Positions 8,339 to 16,032 of a DNA stretch of 64,000 bases are shown here, in pieces. This DNA is from Pseudomonas fluorescens. GTDB taxonomy: Bacteria > Pseudomonadota > Gammaproteobacteria > Pseudomonadales > Pseudomonadaceae. The position numbers and the translations under genes are program-made. Where the stretch lies: contig NZ_CP012830.1 in NCBI RefSeq assembly GCF_001307155.1, forward strand, positions 5,578,501-5,642,500, read 5' to 3'. Below the pieces are notes generated by a model. The model ran no database searches and had not been told where the DNA came from. It worked only from the letters and a program-made list of their open reading frames with translations. Every line of letters starts with the position of its first letter. Within the stretch, counting starts at the first letter, position 1.

Positions 8339-9186
8339 GAGTGCGCTCCTTGGTACAGATCGCGAACCGTCACCGGCTCGATTTGTGGCACCGCGTCCAG
8401 GCGCGCGAGGCGTTGCAGGAAAAGATCCGCCTGGCGACTGCGCTGTTCAGCGGGTAACCCCTGCTGCAACAACTCGCTGACCTGTTGCTGAATCTGCGCC
8501 ACGTCATCGGCGACATACCGATCCACCAGCCCACTGGCGAACCGTTGCTCGCCGCCGGTCAGGCTCCAGATGAACGGACGGTCGCGCGAGTCGTATTCCT
8601 CGATCCCGGCTTCCTGTTCGATCACCTGCGGACCATTAAGGCCAAGGCGCGCTTCCTGAGTGACCAGTAGATAACTGCACAACCCGGCGGCAATCGACAT
8701 GCCGCCAAAACAACCGACGCTGCCGGCCACCACACCGATCACCGGCTGGTACTGGCGCAAATCGACAATCGCCGCGTGAATATCGGCAATCGCTGCCAGC
8801 CCGAGGTTGGCTTCCTGCAAACGCACGCCGCCGGTTTCCAGCAACAGCACGGCGCGGGTGGCGATGCCCTTGCGGTTGTCCTCGGCTGCCAGTTCCAGCG
8901 CGCCGGCAATTTTCGCCCCGCCGACTTCACCCAGGCTGCCGCCCTGAAAGGCGCCTTCGATGGCGGCGATCACCACTGGCAAACCGCCGATGCTGCCCTT
9001 GGCGATGACCACACCGTCATCGGCTTGCGGTACCACGCCCTGACGCGACAGCCATGGCGACATGACGCGCTGGAACGGGTCGAGCAATTCACGGAAGGTC
9101 CCGGCGTCGAGCAAGGCCTTGGCGCGTTGCCGAGCGCCAAGTTCGACGAAACTGTGTTTGTTCAGGAGCGCTGCGCTGTCAGTCAT
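8335..9186 (-). CDS. mdcD: Malonate decarboxylase beta subunit MdcD
   Basis: A 283-residue carboxyltransferase-fold protein beginning MTDSAALLNKHSFVELGAR. It resembles the acetyl-CoA carboxylase beta domain (GIATRAVLLLETGGVRLQEAN and VIGVVAGSVGCFGGMSIAAG) and forms the decarboxylating core with MdcE. The open frame extends 22 codons further upstream, but ATG 9186 is chosen because the homologous region begins there, within the 8-base overlap with the end of mdcC. The product acts in the cytoplasm as part of the alpha-beta-gamma-delta complex. Confidence 0.92.
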   Translation of the reverse strand: MTDSAALLNKHSFVELGARQRAKALLDAGTFRELLDPFQRVMSPWLSRQGVVPQADDGVVIAKGSIGGLPVVIAAIEGAFQGGSLGEVGGAKIAGALELAAEDNRKGIATRAVLLLETGGVRLQEANLGLAAIADIHAAIVDLRQYQPVIGVVAGSVGCFGGMSIAAGLCSYLLVTQEARLGLNGPQVIEQEAGIEEYDSRDRPFIWSLTGGEQRFASGLVDRYVADDVAQIQQQVSELLQQGLPAEQRSRQADLFLQRLARLDAVPQIEPVTVRDLYQGAHS

Positions 9187-9478
9187 GGCCGATCTCCTCG
9201 AAGCCTTGTTCCAGACGCAAACGCACCACGCCGGGCGTGGCCCCGAAATCATGAATATCGATGGTCATCGCCGGCGGTGTCTGGCCGTCGAACATCCGTG
9301 CGAACACATGCTGCCAGCGCTGTTGGCTGCCATTGACCGAGGTCTGCACCTGGATCGTCAGGGTGCCGGCCTGTCCCGGTTCGAGCAGTACTTCGAGATC
9401 GCCCGAGCCGACACAGCCGACCAGCGCCCTGCCCCGCGCCGGCTGCCCGGCGGGGAATTCAAAGGATAAGGTTTCCAT
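9179..9478 (-). CDS. mdcC: Malonate decarboxylase acyl carrier (delta) subunit MdcC
   Basis: A 99-residue acyl carrier protein. Serine 25 lies in VGSGDLEVLLEP and is the expected attachment site for the phosphoribosyl-dephospho-CoA arm, matching the Ser-25 known in Klebsiella MdcC. The arm carries malonyl and then acetyl groups between the transferase MdcA and the decarboxylase MdcD/MdcE. The start overlaps the mdcB stop by 1 base and its end overlaps mdcD by 8 bases, so stoichiometry is probably set by translational coupling. Confidence 0.93.
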   Translation of the reverse strand: METLSFEFPAGQPARGRALVGCVGSGDLEVLLEPGQAGTLTIQVQTSVNGSQQRWQHVFARMFDGQTPPAMTIDIHDFGATPGVVRLRLEQGFEEIGHD

Positions 9479-10353
9479 CAGAAAGCTCCCTGGGTGACGC
9501 CGTCGCAGGATGAGATGCGGTCGATAAGCAGGCAGGCTGCGAGCAAATCCGCAGCGCCGCCGGGTGAGGCATTCAACGCAATTAATTGTTGGTCCAGCTC
9601 ATGCAACCGGCGCCGACCGGCCAGGCTGGCACTGCCGCCCGCCTCCAGCACCGAGCGGGCGCCGAGTTGCATCGTTTGCAACCCCTGCTCGCCTGCGCGG
9701 TACAGCACGCAGGTATCGGCGAGCGTGCTCATGATCGCCAGCAAGGCATCGAGCCGGGCGTTCTGTTCGCCGCTGCCATTGGCGCGGCTACGTTGGAGTT
9801 GCGGCAAGCCGAATTGCATCACGGCCGGAAAGCCTAGTTGTGCCTCTTCCCGAGCGCCCCGCGCCCCGTAACGTTGTGCTACTTGAGCGCCGTGGCTGAA
9901 CGGCCGTGGCGCATGGCGATCCTCGAGTAAAGCCAGACGCGCGGCGCGCACAGTGACCGCGCTGGCACCACTGGATTCAGGTTCCAGCGCGGCGGCCGCG
10001 ACCAACAGGCCCAAGGCCCAGATCGCTCCGCGATGGGTGTTCACGCCATCGGTGGTGGCCAGCATCGTTTGTTCACCGTCGCGACCGATTTGCCCGAGGG
10101 CCTCGCGCAGCGGCAGACCGACTTCGCCAAACGTGATAGCTGCTTGCGCCATGTCCTTGAAGGCCGGCCACAGCGACAGTGCCGAAGCGTGCATCAGCCC
10201 CAGGTGCAAATCGCTGTGGGCACCGTTGCCGCGACGATCGACCAGCGCCGGTTTGGGTGACAGGTCGGCTTCGTCGATCAGCGCGTCTACAGCCAGGTCC
10301 GCCAGCCGTTCGGCCAGGGTCAGGCGCTTGGGTTGCAGATTAAGTGCGTGCAT
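9478..10353 (-). CDS. mdcB: Triphosphoribosyl-dephospho-CoA synthase MdcB
   Basis: A 291-residue all-alpha enzyme of the CitG/MdcB family that joins ATP and dephospho-CoA to make the prosthetic group precursor used by MdcG. Family motifs are SPKPALVDRRGNGAHSDLHL (residues about 33-52) and DGVNTHRGAIWALGLL (about residues 100-115). The ATG at 10353 shares its A with the mdcA stop (TAATG), the tightest coupling possible, and is preferred over an upstream in-frame start lying inside mdcA. Placement second in the operon is the usual Pseudomonas order. Confidence 0.92.
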   Translation of the reverse strand: MHALNLQPKRLTLAERLADLAVDALIDEADLSPKPALVDRRGNGAHSDLHLGLMHASALSLWPAFKDMAQAAITFGEVGLPLREALGQIGRDGEQTMLATTDGVNTHRGAIWALGLLVAAAALEPESSGASAVTVRAARLALLEDRHAPRPFSHGAQVAQRYGARGAREEAQLGFPAVMQFGLPQLQRSRANGSGEQNARLDALLAIMSTLADTCVLYRAGEQGLQTMQLGARSVLEAGGSASLAGRRRLHELDQQLIALNASPGGAADLLAACLLIDRISSCDGVTQGAF

Positions 10354-12023
10354 TACCAGCTCCTGAATTTGGCGGGCGGGTTGTACAAGCCACCCGACCA
10401 CTCCACCAGATCGGCGACGCTTTTCGCCGCCAGCAATTCGCGGGTGGCGTCGGTGCGGCGGATGCCGAGGTCTTCGGGCAAGGCGATCAGGCCCTCGCGG
10501 CGCATCCGCGCAGTGTCTTTGGGGTTATGGCGCAGGCCGATGGCGGTGACCCCGGCCACGGCCGCGATCATTGCCTGGCGTTCTTCCAGGGAGCGCGCCT
10601 TGTACAAATAGGCGATGCCTTCTTCGGTGAGCAGGTGAGTGACGTCGTCGCCGTAGATCATGATCGGCGCCAGCGGCATGCCGCTTTTCTTCGCCACTTC
10701 AACCGCATCGAGGGTTTCAACGAAAGTCGGTTTGCCGCCCTCCTGGAAAGTCTCGACCATTTGCACCACCAGCTTCTTGCCCCGTTCGAGCAGCGCTTCG
10801 GGGGCATCGTCGTGGCGCATGTCGAGCCAGGCCGGGGTCCCGTGGCGGCGGCCACGCGGGTCGTGGCCCATGTTCGGCGCGCCGCCAAAACCGGCCAGGC
10901 GTCCACGGGTCACGGTGGAAGAATGGCCGTCGCCGTCCACCTGCAAGGTTGCGCCGATAAACAGGTCCACCGCGTACTGCCCGGCCAGTTGGCAGAACAT
11001 TCGATTCGAACGCAGGGAACCGTCGCGGCCGGTGAAAAACACGTCCGGGCGCGCAGCAATGTAGTTCTCCATCCCCAGTTCGGTACCGAAGCAGTGCACG
11101 CTTTCGACCCAGCCACTTTCGATGGCCGGAATCAGCGTCGGGTGCGGGTTAAGGGTCCAGTTGCGGCAGATCTTGCCCTTGAGTCCAAGCGATTCGCCGT
11201 AGGTCGGCAAGATCAATTCGATGGCGGCAGTGTTGAAACCGATACCGTGGTTGAGCGACTGAACGTTGTGTTTTTCATAAATCCCGCGGATCGCCATCAT
11301 CGCCATCAGCACATGCACGGGTTTGATGTGCCGAGGGTCGCGGGTGAACAACGGTTCGATGTAGAACGGCTTGTCGGCCACCACCACGAAATCCACCCAG
11401 GACGCGGGAATGTCCACGCGGGGCAACTCGCTGACGTCGTCCACCAACTGGTTGACCTGGACGATCACAATGCCGTCGCTGAAGGCCGCCGGCTCGATCA
11501 GCGCCGGAGTGTCCTCGGTGCTCGGCCCGGTGTAGATATTGCCGGCACGGTCGGCCATGAAACCGGCCGAGAGCACCACGTTGGGAATCAGGTCCACCAC
11601 CAGTCGGGCGTAGAGTTCGATGTAGGTATGGATCGCGCCGATTTCCAGCAGACCATCTTCAAGCAACTGGCTGATGCGCAGACTTTGGGTGCCGGCGAAG
11701 GAGAAATCGAGCTTACGCGCGATGCCTCGTTCGAACAGGTCCAGGTGCTCGGAGCGGCCGACGCTGGGCATGATCATATGCAGGTCATGCAGCTTGGCCG
11801 GATCGGCCTTGGCCAGGGAACGGGAAAGAAAGTCCGCCTGCTTCTGGTTGTTGCCCTCCAGCACCACGCGGTCGCCAGGCAGAATCAATGCCTCCAGCGC
11901 CGCAACGATCTTGTCGGTGGGCAACACCACGCCATCGGCGAGACCCCGCACCTGCTCCAGGCGACGCTGTTTTTCACTGCGCCGCCGCGTCCAGCGCGAG
12001 TCGGGGGATATTGTTGTTGTCAT
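10353..12023 (-). CDS. mdcA: Malonate decarboxylase alpha subunit MdcA (acetyl-ACP:malonate transferase)
   Basis: A 556-residue coenzyme-A-transferase-type protein that swaps acetyl for malonyl on the acyl carrier subunit, giving acetate and malonyl-ACP. Readable conserved blocks are VVLEGNNQKQADFLSRSL near the N-terminus and GRLAGFGGAPNMGHDPRGR in the second half. ATG 12023 has GGAG 7 bases upstream; a GTG two codons earlier is less well placed. It is the first gene of mdcABCDEGHLM. Codons 2-5 are ACA ACA ACA ATA, giving a Crc-type motif right at the start, and a LysR-like dyad lies 80-98 bases upstream. Confidence 0.93.
   Translation of the reverse strand: MTTTISPDSRWTRRRSEKQRRLEQVRGLADGVVLPTDKIVAALEALILPGDRVVLEGNNQKQADFLSRSLAKADPAKLHDLHMIMPSVGRSEHLDLFERGIARKLDFSFAGTQSLRISQLLEDGLLEIGAIHTYIELYARLVVDLIPNVVLSAGFMADRAGNIYTGPSTEDTPALIEPAAFSDGIVIVQVNQLVDDVSELPRVDIPASWVDFVVVADKPFYIEPLFTRDPRHIKPVHVLMAMMAIRGIYEKHNVQSLNHGIGFNTAAIELILPTYGESLGLKGKICRNWTLNPHPTLIPAIESGWVESVHCFGTELGMENYIAARPDVFFTGRDGSLRSNRMFCQLAGQYAVDLFIGATLQVDGDGHSSTVTRGRLAGFGGAPNMGHDPRGRRHGTPAWLDMRHDDAPEALLERGKKLVVQMVETFQEGGKPTFVETLDAVEVAKKSGMPLAPIMIYGDDVTHLLTEEGIAYLYKARSLEERQAMIAAVAGVTAIGLRHNPKDTARMRREGLIALPEDLGIRRTDATRELLAAKSVADLVEWSGGLYNPPAKFRSW
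12011..12018 (-). promoter_or_regulatory. Candidate Hfq/Crc catabolite-activity motif at the mdcA start
   Basis: The minus strand reads AACAACAA within codons 2-5 of mdcA, a perfect AANAANAA match in the zone where Hfq/Crc blocks initiation. A second copy sits at the start of mdcL in the same operon. The motif can occur by chance, so two copies at two starts is the stronger argument. Confidence 0.55.
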
Positions 12024-12102
12024 GCTCACTCCACGGGTTCGCTTACGTGGAGCTACCTTAGGAGCTAACGGAGGGAGGCATCAATCAAGATGAGCGGCGA
12101 AC

Positions 12103-12121
12103 CGTTACGCTCAGGTTAACG
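12103..12121. promoter_or_regulatory. Candidate MdcR operator upstream of mdcA
   Basis: A 19-base dyad: CGTTA at 12103-12107 and its inverse TAACG at 12117-12121 around a 9-base centre. Length and symmetry fit a LysR-type site. It lies 80-98 bases before the mdcA ATG. MdcR is the obvious candidate protein; no binding data exist here. Confidence 0.45.
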
Positions 12122-12245
12122 TTTTCCATGAAAGCCACGATGAGTGAGGTACGCCGCATGGACTGCTCGTCCACGTCGATTGCTGTTTTGAAAGCATTAC
12201 CTGCTACTGTCTTTCACTCCCGCTGCGCCGCATGTGGAATTATCA

Positions 12246-13211
12246 ATGACAAAACTGATGCCAATGGATAATAAAACGCCTGATCCTCAATCCGTCTGTA
12301 GTCCCATTACCAGCAGCGCGATTTTCATCGTCGCCACACTAGCGCCTGGGAATGAATCTGCCGCTAAAGTGCGGGCCTGGTGCGCAGACGTCGCGGCCCT
12401 CACGCGATCGGTCGGTAAACGTGTTCCCTCGGGCAATTTGTCGTGTGTCTGCGGCATCGGTTCCAGTGCCTGGGATACCTTGTTCGGCAGCCCGCGTCCC
12501 GCCTCTTTGCATCCATTCCGCGAGTTCGGTGTAGAGGGACGTCGAGCCGTCGCAACGCCGGGCGACATTTTGCTGCACATTCGTGCGGATCAAATGGACC
12601 TCTGTTTCGAATTGGCGACGCAATTGCTCTCAGCGCTTGGCGATGCAGTCTCGGTCGTTGATGAAGTTCAGGGTTTCCGTTATTTCGACATGCGCAGCAT
12701 GGTCGGTTTTGTCGACGGCACCGAAAACCCGGTCGGTCGCCATGCTGTCGACTTCACGATCATTGGTGATGAAGACCCGTCGTATAGCGGTGGCAGCTAT
12801 GTGCTGGTACAGAAATACCTGCACAAGATGAGCGCGTGGAACGAGTTATCCGTCGAGGCTCAGGAACGCATTATCGGACGCAAAAAACTCTCCGATATCG
12901 AACTCGATGACTCGGTCAAACCGAGCTGTTCGCACAGCTCCTTGACGACCATCACCAAGGACGGACAGGAAGTGAAAATCCTGCGCGACAACATGCCGTT
13001 CGGTCGGCCAGGCGCAGGCGAGTTCGGTACCTACTTCATCGGCTATGCGCGCTCCCCAGAACCGATCGAGCAGATGCTCGAGAACATGTTTGTCGGCAGA
13101 CCCGCGGGCAACTATGACCGGTTGCTCGATTTCAGCACGGCGGTCACCGGAGGCTTGTTCTTCGTTCCGTCAGCAGACCTGCTCGAAGAGCTCGCTGATC
13201 GCGAGCCTTAG
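12246..13211 (+). CDS. DyP-type heme peroxidase
   Basis: A 321-residue dye-decolorizing peroxidase. The family signature GFVDGTENP, containing the catalytic Asp of GXXDG, is near residue 155. A conserved region with the proximal heme His follows (SHSSLTTI, with KILRDNMPFGRPGAGEFGTYFIGYAR). There is no signal peptide, so it should be cytoplasmic. It would use hydrogen peroxide to oxidise dyes or phenols; the natural substrate is unknown. ATG 12246 is selected; a GTG at 12234 and ATGs at 12255 and 12261 are alternatives because the Shine-Dalgarno is weak. No encapsulin gene is adjacent. The gene stands alone and ends at a strong hairpin. Confidence 0.9.
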   Translation: MTKLMPMDNKTPDPQSVCSPITSSAIFIVATLAPGNESAAKVRAWCADVAALTRSVGKRVPSGNLSCVCGIGSSAWDTLFGSPRPASLHPFREFGVEGRRAVATPGDILLHIRADQMDLCFELATQLLSALGDAVSVVDEVQGFRYFDMRSMVGFVDGTENPVGRHAVDFTIIGDEDPSYSGGSYVLVQKYLHKMSAWNELSVEAQERIIGRKKLSDIELDDSVKPSCSHSSLTTITKDGQEVKILRDNMPFGRPGAGEFGTYFIGYARSPEPIEQMLENMFVGRPAGNYDRLLDFSTAVTGGLFFVPSADLLEELADREP

Positions 13212-13227
13212 GCCATTGGTAAAAAAA

Positions 13228-13253
13228 GCCCGGCGCGAAAGATCGCGCCGGGC
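13228..13253. terminator. Bidirectional rho-independent terminator
   Basis: An 11-base GC-rich stem (GCCCGGCGCGA with TCGCGCCGGGC) and a 4-base loop, preceded by seven A and followed by TTTAT. It can end both the DyP gene (plus) and the cio operon (minus). Confidence 0.85.
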
Positions 13254-13275
13254 CTTTATCGTATGAAACCAGTCA

Positions 13276-13461
13276 TCAATGAGTGGTCATTCCGGCCATA
13301 TGCATCATCAGCCGGAACAAGCTCGCCACTGCCCCCAGCGCAATCACACTGCCGAACCAGATAGCGATCAACCAAAGAACCCGTCGATACCAAGGGGAGG
13401 ATTGGTTTTGCGTGACCGACTCTTCACTCGTCAGAGCGCTTTTGCTGTCAATGGTAGCCAT
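13276..13461 (-). CDS. DUF2474 small membrane protein, probable cyanide-insensitive oxidase subunit
   Basis: A 61-residue protein with a polar N-terminus and one transmembrane helix (LWLIAIWFGSVIALGAVASL), ending RLMMHMAGMTTH. The W-R-x-x-W-x-x-x-IW-x-x-S pattern and location directly after cioB match the DUF2474 family, small single-helix partners of CioAB comparable with CydX of cytochrome bd. The start overlaps cioB by 14 bases and has GAGGA 6 bases upstream. It probably stabilises the oxidase in the inner membrane. The N-terminal 25 residues are longer than in some relatives. Confidence 0.78.
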   Translation of the reverse strand: MATIDSKSALTSEESVTQNQSSPWYRRVLWLIAIWFGSVIALGAVASLFRLMMHMAGMTTH

Positions 13462-14464
13462 CGCCGATCCTCACTTTTCCGCGGAACACGTAGTAGCTCC
13501 AGCAGGTGTACATCAGGATGATTGGCAGAATGAACAACGTGCCGATCAAGATGAACAGCTGGCTTGAAGGCGGCGATGCGGCCTCCCACAGGCTGATGGA
13601 GGGCGGTACGATATTCGGCCAGATGCTGAAGGCCAGACCGATATACCCCAGGAAAACCAGCGCCAACGTGAACACAAATGGCCAGTGCGAGTGGTAGTGG
13701 CGTAACGACCTGAGCAACCCGAATAGCGCCAGCACTCCGAGGATCAACAACCCGCCAAAGACCACGGTATGCGCGTGCGTGAACCAGCGAATCGCAATCT
13801 CCGGATGCAGCATCGGTGTCCAGACACAGAGCACCGCCACGACCGCCGTGAGGGTGAACGCCAGCGGGCGAGTGTAGTGACGCATGCGTGATTCAAGCAT
13901 GCCTTCGGTCTTGACCAGCAACCAGGTACTGCCGAGCAGCGCGTAGGCGACGATCAACCCGAAACCGCAGAACAGTGGAAAGGCTGACAGCCAGTCCAGG
14001 GTGCCGCCTGCAAACTGCCTATTGACCACCGGAATTCCAGCGATATAGGCGCCAATCACGATGCCTTGGCAAAACGTTGCCAGGAGCGAGCCGCCGATAA
14101 AGGCCATGTCCCAGATGTGACGTTTTTCAGGACTGGCCTTGAAGCGGAATTCAAACGCCACACCGCGAAATATCAACCCGGCCAGCATGAAAATCAGCGG
14201 CAGATACAACGCCTCCAGAATCACCGAGTAAGCCAACGGAAACGCACCGTAAAGTGCCGCCCCGCCGAGTATCAGCCAGGTTTCGTTACCGTCCCAGACC
14301 GGCGCGACGGTGTTCATCATCACATCGCGTTCCTGCCTGTCCGGGATCAGCGGGAACAGGATGCCCAACCCCAGATCGAAGCCGTCCATGATCACGTACA
14401 TCATCACCCCGAAGGCAATGATGACGCCCCAGATCAACGACAGATCTATACCTTGAATACCCAT
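13448..14464 (-). CDS. cioB: Cyanide-insensitive bd-type quinol oxidase subunit II, CioB
   Basis: A 338-residue integral membrane protein of the CydB/CioB family with about eight helices. The conserved FDLGLGILFPLI and WDGNETWLILGGAALYGAFP motifs are visible. It forms the quinol oxidase with CioA, reducing oxygen to water without proton pumping. In Pseudomonas this enzyme resists cyanide. The start ATG 14464 has AAGGGG upstream and follows the cioA stop by 15 bases, so the two are co-transcribed. CioA type is argued from the partner's length, because CydB and CioB are hard to tell apart. Confidence 0.9.
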   Translation of the reverse strand: MGIQGIDLSLIWGVIIAFGVMMYVIMDGFDLGLGILFPLIPDRQERDVMMNTVAPVWDGNETWLILGGAALYGAFPLAYSVILEALYLPLIFMLAGLIFRGVAFEFRFKASPEKRHIWDMAFIGGSLLATFCQGIVIGAYIAGIPVVNRQFAGGTLDWLSAFPLFCGFGLIVAYALLGSTWLLVKTEGMLESRMRHYTRPLAFTLTAVVAVLCVWTPMLHPEIAIRWFTHAHTVVFGGLLILGVLALFGLLRSLRHYHSHWPFVFTLALVFLGYIGLAFSIWPNIVPPSISLWEAASPPSSQLFILIGTLFILPIILMYTCWSYYVFRGKVRIGDGYH

Positions 14465-14479
14465 GATCTATCCCCTTGC

Positions 14480-15901
14480 TCAGTTGACGTGATCGCCGGA
14501 CGCGAACGTCTCGGAGATGGCGGACAGGGGGCGGCGTGGCGTGCGCTCCTGGTCCAGACCGCCTTGAGGCGGATGCTCGTGATGTGGCTGCGGGCCTTTG
14601 CGTACCAGCTTCATCATGTAGCCGATGCCCACCGCGAACACCGAGAAGTAGATCAACACAAACAACGCCAGCGAAACGCTGAGCTGCGTGACCGTGTGGT
14701 TGGAAGCCGCATCGGCGGTTCGCAGAAGCCCGTAGACGACCCATGGCTGACGGCCTACTTCTGTGGTGATCCAGCCCGCCAACATCGCGATAAGACCGGT
14801 CGGCCCCATGAACAACACCAGGCGCAGGAACAGGCGGTTGCGGTACAGCGCCTCGTTACGACGTAAAACAAGACCCAGCAAACCGGTGAGGATCATCAAC
14901 ATTCCAAGCCCGGCCATAATCCGAAAGCTGAAGAAGATGATGGTCGCGTTAGGACGGTCCTCTTTTGGGAAACTCTTGAGGGCGGGGATCTGTTTATCCA
15001 GGCTGTGAGTCAGGATGAGGCTGCCCAGGTAAGGGATTTCCAGCGCATAGCGGGTCTTCTCGGCCGCCATGTCCGGGATACCGAACAGCACTAGCGGCGT
15101 CGGCTCGTTACCGATGTTTTCCCAGTGCCCTTCCATGGCGGCAATTTTCGCCGGTTGATGTTCCAGGGTATTCAAACCATGGGCATCACCGACCACCGCC
15201 TGGATCGGCGCCACGATCAACGCCATCCACAACGCCATCGAGAGCATCTTGCGCACTTGCGGCGTGTCATTTTTGCGCAGCAAATGCCAGGCCGCGGAAG
15301 AGCCGACAAAGAACGCCGTGGCCACAAACGCAGCGATGGCCATATGCGCCAGTCGGAATGGGAACGACGGATTGAAGACGATGGCCAGCCAGTCCATCGG
15401 CATGATCCGCCCATCCACGATCGAGAACCCCTGTGGCGTCTGCATCCAGCTGTTGGAGGCCAGAATCCAGAAGGTCGAGATCAACGTACCGATGGCGACC
15501 ATCACCGTGGCAAAGAAGTGCAGCCCTCGCCCTACCCGGTTCCAGCCAAACAACATCACCCCAAGGAAGCCGGCCTCGAGAAAAAACGCCGTCAACACCT
15601 CATACGTCAGCAATGGCCCGGTAATACTCCCGGCGAAGTCAGAGAACCGGCTCCAGTTGGTGCCGAACTCGTAGGCCATGACCAGCCCGGAGACCACTCC
15701 CATACCGAAGTTGACGGCAAAGATTTTCGACCAGAAGTGATACAGGTCCTTGTAAACCGAGTTGTTGCTTTTCAGCCAGAGCCCTTCGAGGACCGCCAGG
15801 AAACTGGCAAGCCCGATAGTGATGGCGGGAAATATGATGTGAAACGAGACCGTAAACGCGAATTGAATTCGCGCCAGGTCGAGCGCTCCCGGATTTAACA
15901 T
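14480..15901 (-). CDS. cioA: Cyanide-insensitive bd-type quinol oxidase subunit I, CioA
   Basis: A 473-residue CydA-family protein with about nine helices. The heme-ligand His appears in FTVSFHIIFPAITIG near residue 21, and the GRQPWVVYGLLRT motif lies in the C-terminal third. The length is short compared with Escherichia coli CydA (522), implying the short Q-loop typical of CioA and cyanide-insensitive oxidases. It oxidises quinol at the inner membrane and reduces oxygen. GAGGG 7 bases before ATG 15901 supports the start. It lies 131 bases downstream of the FdhF-like gene on the same strand, with a hairpin between, so it may have its own promoter. Confidence 0.9.
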   Translation of the reverse strand: MLNPGALDLARIQFAFTVSFHIIFPAITIGLASFLAVLEGLWLKSNNSVYKDLYHFWSKIFAVNFGMGVVSGLVMAYEFGTNWSRFSDFAGSITGPLLTYEVLTAFFLEAGFLGVMLFGWNRVGRGLHFFATVMVAIGTLISTFWILASNSWMQTPQGFSIVDGRIMPMDWLAIVFNPSFPFRLAHMAIAAFVATAFFVGSSAAWHLLRKNDTPQVRKMLSMALWMALIVAPIQAVVGDAHGLNTLEHQPAKIAAMEGHWENIGNEPTPLVLFGIPDMAAEKTRYALEIPYLGSLILTHSLDKQIPALKSFPKEDRPNATIIFFSFRIMAGLGMLMILTGLLGLVLRRNEALYRNRLFLRLVLFMGPTGLIAMLAGWITTEVGRQPWVVYGLLRTADAASNHTVTQLSVSLALFVLIYFSVFAVGIGYMMKLVRKGPQPHHEHPPQGGLDQERTPRRPLSAISETFASGDHVN

Positions 15902-15998
15902 GACAATACCCTCATAGTGGCCCGATGCACGTGCACACAGAGCCCGGCCGCAATGAGCCTCATGGCTCGCAGCGAACAGATTTCCAATGATCTGGTGA

Positions 15999-16028
15999 GG
16001 CCGGGGTGGTAATCACGCCACCCCGGCC
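15999..16028. terminator. Hairpin between the molybdoenzyme gene and cioA
   Basis: An 11-base stem (GGCCGGGGTGG and CCACCCCGGCC) with an 8-base loop, starting a few bases past the molybdoenzyme stop on the minus strand. No T-run follows, so it may be a partial terminator or an RNA-stability element. Confidence 0.5.
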
Positions 16029-16032
16029 AGAC

